A stretch of 64,000 bases of DNA from Paenibacillus phytorum (GCF_013141715.1 NZ_WHOA01000007.1:62001-126000), one strand, 5' to 3'; counted from the first letter of the stretch, positions 53,627 through 62,068 are shown. The notes: generated by a model not told the origin, from the letters alone. Numbers and translations are program-made.

Positions 53627-54715
53627 ATGATCGAGAAAGGTAAAATTGGCGTCCATCAATTTACCATACTTACCATCCTGTTTACAGTTGGCAGCTCCAT
53701 TCTCATAGCTCCTTCGGGACTTGCTTATGAGGCTAAGCAGGATGCATGGATTGCCGCAATTCTGGGTCTACTTGTCGGTTTATTGTTAGTTATCCTGTAT
53801 CAAGCACTTGGAAAACGCTTCCCCCAACAAACATTGGTTGCTTATAGTGAGGAACTTCTGGGGAAGTGGATGGGAAAAGCGGTGTCCTTACTTTACTTTT
53901 GCTTTTTTTTCATTCTTGCGGCACTCGTTCTTCGCAATCTTGGGGATTTTATCTCAACACAGGTATTGGTGGACACGCCACTGCAATTCACACATATCTT
54001 CTTCTTAGGCGTCATTATTCTTGGCATTCGAAATGGGCTGGAGACATTTACTCGGACTTCGGAAATTTTCCTACCATGGGTATTAATTTTTTTCTTCCTT
54101 ATGTGCATTCTTCTCCCCACCGAAATGAAATTGGACTATTTGAAGCCCGTTCTCGGCTACGGATTGAAGCCTATCGTACGTGCAGCAATTCCACTTATTG
54201 GAACTCCATATTTGGAGCTTGTTGTCTTCTTAATGATTATTCCTTTCGTGAAACCAACGAAAAAACTGGGGAGGTCATTTCTAGTCGGGGTTTCCATTGG
54301 TGGAAGTTTATTAAGTATCATATCGCTCTTATCCATTCTCGTATTAGGAGATGGTTTAACAGCCGTTCAAATGTATCCGAGCTATAGTTTAGCCAAAAAA
54401 ATTAGTATAGGTTCCATCCTTGAACGTCTAGAGGTCTTCATGGCAGGGATCTGGTTTATTACCATCTACTTCAAGCTTTCCATATGCTTCTATGCAGCTA
54501 CGATGACTTTCGGTGAAGTATTTAATCTGAGGGATGTTCGGCAGCTTTATCTGCCTTTGGGGATGATATTAGTCGTGCTTTCGGTTATTGCGTACCCTAA
54601 TGCGACTTATTTCATTAAGTTCGCGACCCAAATATGGGTCTTCTATTCGGGGACATTTGGGCTTGTCATCCCTCTGTTAATACTCGTTTTGGCTATTTTT
54701 CGAAAAAAAAGATAG
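53627..54715 (+). CDS. gerKB: Spore germinant receptor subunit B (endospore germination permease)
   Basis: A 362-residue protein with ten helices of the amino acid-polyamine-organocation permease fold. It begins IEKGKIGVHQFTILTILFTV and has SSILIAPSGLAYEAKQDAWI, as in GerB proteins, which carry the germinant-binding pocket. ATG 53627 is chosen because AGAGGTG lies 6 bases upstream; a GTG three codons earlier is part of that site. A terminator follows, ending the operon. Confidence 0.92.
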   Translation: MIEKGKIGVHQFTILTILFTVGSSILIAPSGLAYEAKQDAWIAAILGLLVGLLLVILYQALGKRFPQQTLVAYSEELLGKWMGKAVSLLYFCFFFILAALVLRNLGDFISTQVLVDTPLQFTHIFFLGVIILGIRNGLETFTRTSEIFLPWVLIFFFLMCILLPTEMKLDYLKPVLGYGLKPIVRAAIPLIGTPYLELVVFLMIIPFVKPTKKLGRSFLVGVSIGGSLLSIISLLSILVLGDGLTAVQMYPSYSLAKKISIGSILERLEVFMAGIWFITIYFKLSICFYAATMTFGEVFNLRDVRQLYLPLGMILVVLSVIAYPNATYFIKFATQIWVFYSGTFGLVIPLLILVLAIFRKKR

Positions 54716-54722
54716 TAAAATA

Positions 54723-54752
54723 GAAAAAGCAGCGGGATCTCCGCTGCTTTTA
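54723..54752. terminator. Terminator of the ger operon
   Basis: AAAAAGCAGCGG and CCGCTGCTTTTA arms, between convergent genes. Confidence 0.8.
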
Positions 54753-54760
54753 ACTTAGGA

Positions 54761-55270
54761 TTAACCTTTATACTTTTGGAAAAAGGCTTTGAAAGTTTCA
54801 GGAGTGTTGCCCCCGGATGAGCCTGACTCAGGAACTCCGCCAACAATGCGCTCGACTTCTACGCCATTTTTGTAGTAGACAAGTGTAGGTGTGGATTCGA
54901 TTTTATATTTCTGCCAACCATCCTTGAATTCCTCCAAGTTGAACTGTTTAACATCAATACCTAGCTCTTTTTGTATCGGAACAAGAACTGGGGTCGTTAC
55001 TTTACAATGTGGACAGGTCGAAGCGTAATAATATTGGAAAAATGTTTCTTTGTTCTTCAGTCTTTGATCCAAATCCTTCGGTAGAATAAGGTTCTGGTAG
55101 TTCGGATCCGTTAATTGTTTCACTGTTTCCGGATTTAATTTGGATGCGGCAACGCCATAGGGATTGCCTGCATTAGCTTTGTCCGAAGATTTGGTAGACT
55201 GCTGATTAACGAAATATAAGCCTCCAAATAAAACAAGAACAATGCCTAGATAAATAAGCAACTTCTTCAT
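54761..55270 (-). CDS. Membrane-anchored thioredoxin-like protein (CPHC)
   Basis: A 169-residue protein with an N-terminal anchor (LLIYLGIVLVLFGGLYFV) and a thioredoxin fold with redox motif YYASTCPHCKVTTPVL and cis-Pro segment KIESTPTLVYYKNG. CPHC suggests an oxidising or isomerase-like role in extracytoplasmic disulfide formation, as in BdbA/BdbD-type proteins. AGAGGTG precedes the ATG. No BdbC-type partner lies beside it. Confidence 0.83.
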   Translation of the reverse strand: MKKLLIYLGIVLVLFGGLYFVNQQSTKSSDKANAGNPYGVAASKLNPETVKQLTDPNYQNLILPKDLDQRLKNKETFFQYYYASTCPHCKVTTPVLVPIQKELGIDVKQFNLEEFKDGWQKYKIESTPTLVYYKNGVEVERIVGGVPESGSSGGNTPETFKAFFQKYKG

Positions 55271-55414
55271 GAATGCACCTCTTTATAATGTTTACTTTCT
55301 ACTATCTTCTATAAAAAGTATAGCATATCCTGTTGGTATTTTGAAAATAATTGGCTGTTTGGTGACAAGTCAGCTATAATACCGATATTAAAAGATGAAA
55401 GAGAAGATGTCCGG

Positions 55415-56923
55415 ATGACGAAGCAGCTGCCTGCCCTATTTAGAGAAAAAATGATTGATTTACTGGGTGAAAATGAATTTGAGAAATTTCTGGAATCGTA
55501 TGACCAACCGAGATCGTTTGGTTTAAGGGTGAACACGGTGAAGGTGGAAAAGGCGGATTTTTTGGCTAAGAGTCCGTTTGCGCTAAGCGCAGTGCCTTGG
55601 GCTTCCGAGGGGTTTTATTATGAAGAAGGTGAACGTCCGGGGAAGCATCCCTATTATCATGCTGGGCTTTACTATATTCAAGAGCCAAGCGCGATGGCGC
55701 CTGTAGAATTGCTGCAAGTACGCCCAGGGGAACGTGTACTCGATTTATGTGCTGCGCCTGGAGGGAAATCAACGCAAATAGCCGCTAAGCTTCAAGGCGA
55801 AGGGGTACTTGTTGTCAATGATATTCATTCCGATCGTGTGAAGGCACTAGTTAAAAACCTTGAGCTCTTGGGTGTTAGAAACGCTATTGTTTTGAATGAG
55901 AAGCCGGAGCGGATGTTAAAGGTCTTCCAAGGCTATTTTGATAAAATACTAATTGATGCGCCTTGTTCAGGTGAAGGGATGTTCCGCAAAGAAGAAGAGA
56001 TGATGCAGCAGTGGGAGCGTCATTCTGTTCAGGAATTTGCTAGCATGCAGAGAGAGCTGCTGGGTCAGGCTGCGCAAATGCTTGCACCAGGTGGAATGAT
56101 TGTATATTCGACCTGCACGTTTTCACCGGAGGAGAATGAAGCGCAGATCGCAGAGTTTTTGGACAAGTATCCGGCGTTTGATGTGGTTCCGGTAGAGAGT
56201 TTTGGTGCTGGAAGGCCAGATTGGCTGCGGGCGCCTTGGTGTGAGGAGGAGTTTTCTGACCGCGCTCGGGAGGCTGTGGCTGGGACTGCTCGGCTTTGGC
56301 CGCATCGTTTGCGGGGTGAGGGGCATTTTGTTGCTGTGTTGCGGCGGGACGGGGCAACTGTTGAGGGAGATGCAGGGAGTGATCCTGACGTTGTGTCGGC
56401 ATCAGTAGTGGGGAAGCGCAGCGGCCGTGAGGCGCTGCGGAAGGGTCGCGCGGAGACGTCGACTCGCGCGGCTGTGAGCTTGGAGCCGCTGGAGGCGTTC
56501 TCGGGCGAGCTGCTGTGCAGCGAGCCCTTCGCCGCCGAGCGGCTCGTGTGTTACGGCGAGCACGCTTATGCGTCGCCGGCAGGTTTGCCCGAGCTGCACG
56601 GACTGAAAGTCGTGCGGCCGGGCTGGTACATCGGCTCGCTGCACCGCGGCCGATTCGAACCGTCCCATGCGCTAGCCATGGGACTGCGCATGCGCGAAGC
56701 CAAGCGAGCGCTGAGCTTGGCTTCGAGCGACGAGCGAGCCCTTCGGTACCTGAAGGGCGAGACGCTCGAAGTCGCGGAGAGCGAGATCATCCGCGACCCG
56801 GAAGTAACCAAGGCAGCCAAAGGCTACTGCCTGGTCTGCATTGAAGACCATCCCGTCGGCTGGGGCAAATGGCACGACGGGATGCTGAAGAACGAATACC
56901 CGCCCGGCTGGAGGTGGACCTAA
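55415..56923 (+). CDS. rsmF: RsmF/Nop2-Sun family rRNA cytosine methyltransferase
   Basis: A 502-residue SAM-dependent RNA m5C methyltransferase. The SAM loop is VLDLCAAPGGKSTQIAA; the two catalytic Cys motifs are LIDAPCSGEGMFRK and IVYSTCTFSPEENE. Residues 320-502 form an RNA-binding C-terminal region including the PUA-like end seen in RsmF/YebU. The last 700 bases are much richer in GC than the first half, with several long open frames in the other readings as a result. It is followed 6 bases later by a pseudouridine synthase gene, forming an rRNA modification pair. Confidence 0.92.
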   Translation: MTKQLPALFREKMIDLLGENEFEKFLESYDQPRSFGLRVNTVKVEKADFLAKSPFALSAVPWASEGFYYEEGERPGKHPYYHAGLYYIQEPSAMAPVELLQVRPGERVLDLCAAPGGKSTQIAAKLQGEGVLVVNDIHSDRVKALVKNLELLGVRNAIVLNEKPERMLKVFQGYFDKILIDAPCSGEGMFRKEEEMMQQWERHSVQEFASMQRELLGQAAQMLAPGGMIVYSTCTFSPEENEAQIAEFLDKYPAFDVVPVESFGAGRPDWLRAPWCEEEFSDRAREAVAGTARLWPHRLRGEGHFVAVLRRDGATVEGDAGSDPDVVSASVVGKRSGREALRKGRAETSTRAAVSLEPLEAFSGELLCSEPFAAERLVCYGEHAYASPAGLPELHGLKVVRPGWYIGSLHRGRFEPSHALAMGLRMREAKRALSLASSDERALRYLKGETLEVAESEIIRDPEVTKAAKGYCLVCIEDHPVGWGKWHDGMLKNEYPPGWRWT

Positions 56924-56929
56924 GCGGTC

Positions 56930-57670
56930 ATGAAACAAACACAAAGGCTCGATAAAATACTCGCCCATGTGGGCATCGGCACACGCTCTGAACTCAAGCG
57001 CCTCGCCAAAGAAGGCGCGATTTTCGTCAACGGTGTGAAAGTCAAAGACAGCGGTATGCAGGTGAACCCCGATACAGATATCATCACTGTAAACGGTGAA
57101 CCGGTGTTATACCGTGAGTTCGTTTACCTCATGATGAATAAACCGCAAGGGGTCGTCTCTGCCACAGAAGACAATCGCGACCGCACGGTTGTGGATCTTT
57201 TGGATAAGGCATATGCGCCATTCGAGGTTTTCCCTGTCGGACGTCTGGACAAGGATACAGAAGGCTTCCTTTTGCTAACGAACGATGGGAAATTGGCCCA
57301 TAATCTTCTTTCTCCACGCAAACATGTACCCAAAACCTACTTCGCGAAAGTGGAGTGGGAGGTAAGCGAATCGGACCGCGAAGCATTCTCCCAAGGTGTT
57401 ACATTGGACGATGGCTATGAAACGCTTCCGGGTATTTTGAGAATTTTGAAGACCGGCAAAGAGACTGAAAATGAGCCCTCGGAAATCGAGCTAACAATCA
57501 TGGAGGGCAAATTCCATCAAGTGAAACGGATGTTTCAAGCCGTAGGCAAAAAAGTTGTATACTTGAAACGAATTTCGATGGGTCCACTTGCGTTAGATCC
57601 AAGTTTAGAATTGGGGCAAGTGAGAGAGTTGAGTAAAGATGAACTTCTTGCTTTGCAAAATGCCAATTAA
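56930..57670 (+). CDS. Pseudouridine synthase, RsuA/RluB/E/F family
   Basis: A 246-residue enzyme with an N-terminal S4 RNA-binding domain (RLDKILAHVGIGTRSELKRL) and a catalytic domain with FPVGRLDKDTEGFLLLTNDG, whose Asp is the nucleophile, and EGKFHQVKRMFQAVGKKV. The short S4-plus-catalytic layout fits RsuA, a 16S rRNA modifier. It is coupled to the upstream methyltransferase gene. Confidence 0.92.
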   Translation: MKQTQRLDKILAHVGIGTRSELKRLAKEGAIFVNGVKVKDSGMQVNPDTDIITVNGEPVLYREFVYLMMNKPQGVVSATEDNRDRTVVDLLDKAYAPFEVFPVGRLDKDTEGFLLLTNDGKLAHNLLSPRKHVPKTYFAKVEWEVSESDREAFSQGVTLDDGYETLPGILRILKTGKETENEPSEIELTIMEGKFHQVKRMFQAVGKKVVYLKRISMGPLALDPSLELGQVRELSKDELLALQNAN

Positions 57671-57685
57671 AGTCAATAACGAATA

Positions 57686-57736
57686 GCACGCACAGTCCCG
57701 GATTGTACGAAAAGGATTGTGCGTGTTTTATTTTGA
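57686..57736. terminator. Bidirectional terminator after the pseudouridine synthase gene
   Basis: GCACGCACAGTCC and GGATTGTGCGTGT arms, then TTTATTTT. Confidence 0.75.
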
Positions 57737-57742
57737 ATCTTG

Positions 57743-58339
57743 CTAATGCTCTTCCCATTTCTTTAAGATGGATGCAATAATCTCCTTTTTGGTCTCTTCA
57801 GCAAGTCCGTTCCTTATTTCTGTGATGAATTCAATAAAGAGCAACGACAAAAGCTCATTCAGGTCCATATCCAATGGAATCTCGTATTTACAATCCCAAT
57901 CATCGAAAAATACGGCTATTCGGTTGACTTCTCTTGGATGGATGTCTATGTTAAGGGTCAAATAATCTCTTGCACCGGTCATACTAGACACGTTAGATAA
58001 ACTCCATTGAAACTTCGCAACTCTATTTATCTCTCTCAGATTGTTGCCTAGAAGGTTAGTATTCGTGGTTAAAAAATGACTGTAGGATTCTCTCAAATCC
58101 AACAGGTAATCGTACAAATCTTTATCTTGGCGTACGTGATCAAGAAAATTATCAAATAATAGTTTTACGAGGAACGTTATATTCATACCAAGTAGATCTT
58201 CATTTGTTGTGTATTGGATATCTTCAATAAAAACTTCTGCCCGATTAAAAAAATCGCGAGGCGCACGGACTTTAACGGTTTTATAAAATTCAGGTGTTTC
58301 CCTGTTAAAAAAACTAGTCCATGATTTTAAAGTTAGCAT
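57743..58339 (-). CDS. Hypothetical protein
   Basis: A 198-residue soluble, acidic, mainly helical protein (FLVKLLFDNFLDHVRQDKDL, IPLDMDLNELLSLLFIEFIT, EETKKEIIASILKKWEEH). AAAAGGAGGACC precedes the ATG. I do not recognise any family. A terminator upstream (58411-58466) separates it from the flavodoxin unit, so it has its own promoter in the gap 58340-58410. Confidence 0.65.
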   Translation of the reverse strand: MLTLKSWTSFFNRETPEFYKTVKVRAPRDFFNRAEVFIEDIQYTTNEDLLGMNITFLVKLLFDNFLDHVRQDKDLYDYLLDLRESYSHFLTTNTNLLGNNLREINRVAKFQWSLSNVSSMTGARDYLTLNIDIHPREVNRIAVFFDDWDCKYEIPLDMDLNELLSLLFIEFITEIRNGLAEETKKEIIASILKKWEEH

Positions 58340-58410
58340 ACAAGCGGTCCTCCTTTTCTTCTCTATTACTACTTATTCTAAATCTAGCAGACTTATGACA
58401 ATAGTTATAG

Positions 58411-58466
58411 CAAAAAGAGCCTATGATCTGCCGTTTCAAACAAGAAACAAACAGACTCACAGGCCC
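58411..58466 (-). terminator. Terminator of the flavodoxin operon
   Basis: On the minus strand GGGCCTGTGAGTCTGTTTGTTTC pairs, with a few mismatches, to GAAACGGCAGATCATAGGCTC, followed by TTTTTG. Confidence 0.8.
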
Positions 58467-58479
58467 TATATAATTGGCA

Positions 58480-59313
58480 TTACAAATTGCTTTGAAAACC
58501 TGATCTATTCAACGTACTATACCGAATACCTGAGTTCAGCGTGGAAATAAACATCATATTGTTCCATATCAGAAGGTCCGTCACAGAAGCTTGTATGCTC
58601 ATCGAGCGAAGCATGATGCGCCCTTTTAAATCTGATATTTTATAAATACCTGTGTTCGCGCACGCGTAGACATCTCCGTTAGTGGTTACCAAGCGATAGA
58701 TGTACATGCCTTCAAACCGTATTTGTTGAAAACCGCCATTTTTATTTCCCAGTACCAGACCGCCATCGGCCGTTGTTCCCAGAACCATCTGGTTGTATAC
58801 CGCCAAGCTCTTAATCGGCTGATCCATGGAGACACTCCACCATTCGCTCATAAACACATCATAGTAGGCGATGCCCTCTTCGTAGCCAAGAAAAAGAAAA
58901 TGCGGTGTGACCATTAGATCGAATGCTTTCTTCCCAGGATAAGCGTACGGCAGCCAATTCCAATTACTTCCACACATCAATCCATTATCCGTTAATACTA
59001 ACTGATCTCCCCAACTTAGTATGCGATAGCAGGGGGCGCGTAATGACGTTGCTTGCCAAACATCATCATCCAATCGATACAGCCCACGGTTTGTAGACGC
59101 GAATAATTGTGCATCTACCCAATCAAGTCGATTGATCTGAATTTCTTCAGGGAAACCTTGGGAAACGCGTTCCCACGAGCGAAGGGCGGAGAATTGATAC
59201 ACGCCTGAACCTATTGTACCGGCAAATAATATCCCATCATCCGAAGTCGCTAACGTTGAAAAGCCGAGCGGAAGCATATCATAGGTTGAGTGCCATAACT
59301 GATTTGAATCCAT
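58480..59313 (-). CDS. Propeller-like hypothetical protein
   Basis: A 277-residue protein built of repeated beta units (FSTLATSDDGILFAGTIGSG, RLDWVDAQLFASTNRGLYRL, FLFLGYEEGIAYYD, MVLGTTADGGLVLGN, DVYACANTGIYKISDL, MMFISTLNSGIRY), the pattern of a six- or seven-bladed beta propeller such as the two-component-regulator propeller type. No signal peptide, so cytoplasmic. ATG 59313 follows TAGGAGGAG; the in-frame extension upstream is unlikely. It is the last gene of the Fur-box operon, 17 bases after the preceding gene. Function unknown. Confidence 0.75.
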   Translation of the reverse strand: MDSNQLWHSTYDMLPLGFSTLATSDDGILFAGTIGSGVYQFSALRSWERVSQGFPEEIQINRLDWVDAQLFASTNRGLYRLDDDVWQATSLRAPCYRILSWGDQLVLTDNGLMCGSNWNWLPYAYPGKKAFDLMVTPHFLFLGYEEGIAYYDVFMSEWWSVSMDQPIKSLAVYNQMVLGTTADGGLVLGNKNGGFQQIRFEGMYIYRLVTTNGDVYACANTGIYKISDLKGRIMLRSMSIQASVTDLLIWNNMMFISTLNSGIRYSTLNRSGFQSNL

Positions 59314-59330
59314 GAAGCTCCTCCTACTTG

Positions 59331-60041
59331 TTACATGATAATTCGTCCAGTATTGGATGTGGTGACGCAGCACGACCAAGTGCGGCTTTCCGTATAAACC
59401 TCTTTCACAAGTCGAAGATAATCTATCGATTTGCTCAGATCGCAGTCCAGTGTAGATATGCGTTGTCGTTCGCCACTCATCAACTGAAATATATTCAGAT
59501 GTTCTGGAAGCTGACCGAACGCCTCATAGCAGAATACGATTGTCATATGGATGAATAGTTCCATCTCCGCTTGACTCGGATTTATCATATATTTATGGAT
59601 AACGAATGAACTCTTGAGTGGCTCCATGACTTGAACGATCATCGATAGCCTAATATCAAGATCTTTGACCCAAACGTTCATATTTTCGAACAGCATAAGG
59701 GGGCGTTCCGAACTACCGGTGTCCGATAGGAAACCATATAGATGAGCGGTCACCATGTGTTTGACATCTCCATAAAACTCCGACGAACCGAACTTATGTA
59801 CTTTATTGGTCCATCGTCGATCAAACCATTCCGTCAGCGTTCGCTGAGTTCTGAATTTAGGATGCAGGGAATACCACTCGTTAATAGCGTGATACGCTGC
59901 ATATTGGGTTAATTGTTTCCAATCCGAGTCTCGGGGAGATGTGTGGCTATGTTCGGAAAAGTAAGCACGTATCCAACTCTCGAGTTGGTAATCGGCAAGT
60001 AGCGGCGGTAATGCAAACTTATACTCATTTTGTATGTTCAT
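59331..60041 (-). CDS. Hypothetical protein following flavodoxin
   Basis: A 236-residue soluble protein rich in aromatic residues (LTEWFDRRWTNKVHKFGS, NVWVKDLDIRLSMIVQVMEP, LFIHMTIVFCYEAFGQLPEH). The pattern D-x-R followed by a strand SFVIHKYM and a later helix-strand with Glu is faintly like a PD-(D/E)XK fold, but catalytic residues are not clearly preserved, so I give no function. The ATG has no good ribosome site and starts 20 bases after the flavodoxin stop, which suggests coupling or low translation. It ends with two Cys (SCCVTTSN). Confidence 0.7.
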   Translation of the reverse strand: MNIQNEYKFALPPLLADYQLESWIRAYFSEHSHTSPRDSDWKQLTQYAAYHAINEWYSLHPKFRTQRTLTEWFDRRWTNKVHKFGSSEFYGDVKHMVTAHLYGFLSDTGSSERPLMLFENMNVWVKDLDIRLSMIVQVMEPLKSSFVIHKYMINPSQAEMELFIHMTIVFCYEAFGQLPEHLNIFQLMSGERQRISTLDCDLSKSIDYLRLVKEVYTESRTWSCCVTTSNTGRIIM

Positions 60042-60061
60042 TGTAAATTACATTCGATGGA

Positions 60062-60508
60062 CTATACGCCCAACGATTGCACGAATTGTTTGCCGAATTG
60101 CATGCATAGTGCTTTGTCATCCTTTGAAGGAGACAGTTCAATCTTTAAACCTTCCAGAGTTACTTCCGCTCCAAGTTCCTTCAGCTTCGTCACTAATGTA
60201 TCAACAGCAGCCCCATATTCGGAATAGGAAGAATCACATGATCCGAACACTGCCGCCTTTTTTCCATCTAACTGAATGTCATCCATCTCATCGTAAAAGT
60301 CGAGGAAGTCGTCTGCTAAATCTCCGTCTCCCCATGTGTAACTGCCAAGTATGATGCCGTCAAAGTGGGTAATCTCTTCAGCGTTCGTATCGATAACATT
60401 CTTCACAACAGGCTCAATGCCAGCCTCTTTCAATCCTTCTGCAATCGCATCAGCCATCTCTTCCGTATTACCTGTCATGCTTGCAAAAACTATAATTATT
60501 TTACTCAT
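60062..60508 (-). CDS. Flavodoxin (YkuN-like)
   Basis: A 148-residue short-chain flavodoxin. The FMN phosphate loop is IVFASMTGNTEEMADAI; the isoalloxazine loops are GSYTWGDGDLADDFLDFYDE (Trp and Asp) and VFGSCDSSYSEYGAAVD. It carries electrons in place of ferredoxin. The start follows GGGGG and directly abuts a micro-ORF stop. A promoter about 250 bases upstream is overlain by two Fur boxes, matching the B. subtilis ykuNOP precedent of iron-starvation flavodoxins. Confidence 0.92.
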   Translation of the reverse strand: MSKIIIVFASMTGNTEEMADAIAEGLKEAGIEPVVKNVIDTNAEEITHFDGIILGSYTWGDGDLADDFLDFYDEMDDIQLDGKKAAVFGSCDSSYSEYGAAVDTLVTKLKELGAEVTLEGLKIELSPSKDDKALCMQFGKQFVQSLGV

Positions 60509-60509
60509 C

Positions 60510-60668
60510 CTAATTCCCCCTAATTGTTTTGATTTCATCTTCCGGCTTACGAAGTTCTTCGGTTTGTAAATCAAATAATGTCGATAGTTCTTGTACATTC
60601 GTGGATTTCGTATTCTCTTGAGAATATGTCGACTCTTGATCTCGGTGACTTTCACTTTTTTTAACCAT
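60510..60668 (-). CDS. 52-residue micro-ORF upstream of flavodoxin
   Basis: A short open frame whose stop TAG is followed by one base and then the flavodoxin ATG. The product is hydrophilic, rich in Glu, Lys, Ser and Thr (VKKSESHRDQESTYSQ, then VQELSTLFDLQTEELRKPED), with an amphipathic helix in the second half. The last codons supply the flavodoxin ribosome site. A TTG three codons upstream (60677) is an alternative start; neither has a strong ribosome site. I do not recognise it; it does not look like B. subtilis FbpA. Confidence 0.5.
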   Translation of the reverse strand: MVKKSESHRDQESTYSQENTKSTNVQELSTLFDLQTEELRKPEDEIKTIRGN

Positions 60669-60721
60669 TTCAAACAAAAGTCCCACTTTCTAACACACTC
60701 CAATCTGAATAAGGTTATATT

Positions 60722-60769
60722 GATAATGATATTCATTTTCATTTACTAATTTGAATGATAACCATTCTC
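60722..60769 (-). promoter_or_regulatory. Two Fur boxes over the flavodoxin promoter
   Basis: GATAATGATATTCATTTTC (60722-60740) matches the 19-base Fur consensus at 17 positions. TTGAATGATAACCATTCTC (60751-60769) matches at 14 and covers the -10. Together they should block transcription when iron is ample. Confidence 0.75.
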
Positions 60770-60783
60770 AATTATAATGTCAA
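60755..60783 (-). promoter_or_regulatory. SigA promoter of the flavodoxin operon
   Basis: On the minus strand TTGACA (60778-60783) and TATCAT (60755-60760) are 17 bases apart. The start is expected near 60748, giving an about 80-base leader to the micro-ORF. Confidence 0.7.
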
Positions 60784-60869
60784 TGGATTTGCAGCATTTA
60801 TCACAAAAAACTTTAAGGTCAAGGAAGGGGATAACTAAGCGGGAAAGTAGCATCTTTAAAAATTAGAGA

Positions 60870-60898
60870 TTTACAAAACTACTAGTTTATGGTATTTT
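60870..60898 (+). promoter_or_regulatory. Promoter upstream of the SLH-protein gene
   Basis: TTTACA (60870-60875), 17 bases, TATTTT (60893-60898). The rest of the gap 60784-61013 shows no gene. Confidence 0.45.
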
Positions 60899-60930
60899 CA
60901 AACAAGAAGAATATGGAATGTGTGCGGAAG

Positions 60931-60980
60931 AACCGCCCATGTGTCGCTGTGTGCTAGGCGATTGCTGGGCGGTTTTTTAT
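60931..60980 (+). terminator. Terminator-like hairpin in the SLH-gene leader
   Basis: AACCGCCCA and TGGGCGGTT with a TTTTTT tail lie between the promoter and the ATG, enclosing a 26-base loop. It would end a transcript of about 75 bases unless bypassed. Confidence 0.75.
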
Positions 60981-61013
60981 GTAATGAGTGACCAATAGAA
61001 AGAGGGGATTATT

Positions 61014-62057
61014 ATGAGAAAAAGGTTTTCAATTATTTTATGTACGGTACTATGCGCTGCATCCATTGGGTATGATGCGATTAACTCCTCAGCACAAAGT
61101 CCCATCAAGTTTACGGATACATCTCAGCATTGGGCCGAACAGTCTATTCAAACTGCAATGGAAAAGAAATACGTTGATGGTTATGACGATGGAAGCTTTA
61201 AGCCAGATTTACCAATTAGCCGTGCAGAGTTTATTAAAATGTTATCTTCTGCAGTAGGTGAAAAAGTAGAAAAGGTTGAGGGAAATGATTGGTTCGTTCC
61301 TTATGTTAAAAGGCTGGAGGAGTTAAGTGTGATTCCAGTGGAATTCCCAGAGAGATATAATGAGCCACTTCAACGTTTTGAAATGGCTATGTTAAGTGCT
61401 CGGAGTGTGGATAAAGCACTGAAGGGGTCAATGCTTGATTCTGTAAAATTAGGGTTGATTCATGGTGTTAGTACGACTGATTTAGCACCTTATGGGACAA
61501 GCACTCGTGCACAAGCGATTACGATTATTGAGCGTATTCTTTCTGTGAAACGTGGGGAGAAATTAGCAGTTGATAAGTATGCTGCCAGTGCTGCAGAAAT
61601 TGCTGAGACTGGTAGTAATGTTGGTACAATGCTTGGTTTGAAGGCAAAGGAGATTGGAACCACTTGGAAATACGCTGAGGGAGTTACTGTAAAGTTGAAC
61701 AAACTTATCGTAGCGGATCCTGCTGATCCAGAAGATCCGCACATGAAGCTAATTGATATGCGTACTTGGGGAAAATCGACAGTCAAGACAGACAACAAGG
61801 TCATCTTGGCAAACTTTACAGTAGTTGCAACCGAGGCTGGAATCGGGGCACCTGATTTGTCTCCTTCTCAAGTCTTAACACAATTAGATACTTCAAACTT
61901 CTTGCTCCTTTCTGAACAAGCTTTAACGCGGTGGATGAAGTTCAAAAAGGCACAAACTCATGAAGGTTATGTAGCTTACGCATTACCTAATAAAATTGCT
62001 AATTATAGTATAGTTTTCGATATTTTAGGGAAAGAAACTATATTAGCAGGTAAATAG
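61014..62057 (+). CDS. S-layer homology (SLH) domain protein
   Basis: A 347-residue exported protein with signal peptide (IILCTVLCAASIGYDAINSS). One clear SLH unit is FTDTSQHWAEQSIQTAMEKK, then YVDGYDDGSFKPDLPISRAE; a second, degenerate unit follows (about 85-130), and a third with TSTRAQAITIIERIL near 165. SLH domains bind pyruvylated wall polymers. The C-terminal 150 residues (VKLNKLIVADPADPEDPHM, VILANFTVVATEAG) are an unknown, probably extracellular beta domain. AAGAGGGG precedes the ATG. It is directly followed by a large secreted protein gene. Confidence 0.85.
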   Translation: MRKRFSIILCTVLCAASIGYDAINSSAQSPIKFTDTSQHWAEQSIQTAMEKKYVDGYDDGSFKPDLPISRAEFIKMLSSAVGEKVEKVEGNDWFVPYVKRLEELSVIPVEFPERYNEPLQRFEMAMLSARSVDKALKGSMLDSVKLGLIHGVSTTDLAPYGTSTRAQAITIIERILSVKRGEKLAVDKYAASAAEIAETGSNVGTMLGLKAKEIGTTWKYAEGVTVKLNKLIVADPADPEDPHMKLIDMRTWGKSTVKTDNKVILANFTVVATEAGIGAPDLSPSQVLTQLDTSNFLLLSEQALTRWMKFKKAQTHEGYVAYALPNKIANYSIVFDILGKETILAGK

Positions 62058-62068
62058 GGGGCTGGCAC

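Noticed and set aside
55566-56844. Several long frames in other readings of rsmF
   Set aside because: They follow from high GC content in the second half; none has a ribosome site or recognisable product.
60784-61013. Riboswitch (cyclic di-GMP or similar) in the SLH-gene leader
   Set aside because: Only a simple promoter and terminator hairpin are visible; the segment before the hairpin is about 25 bases, too short for an aptamer.
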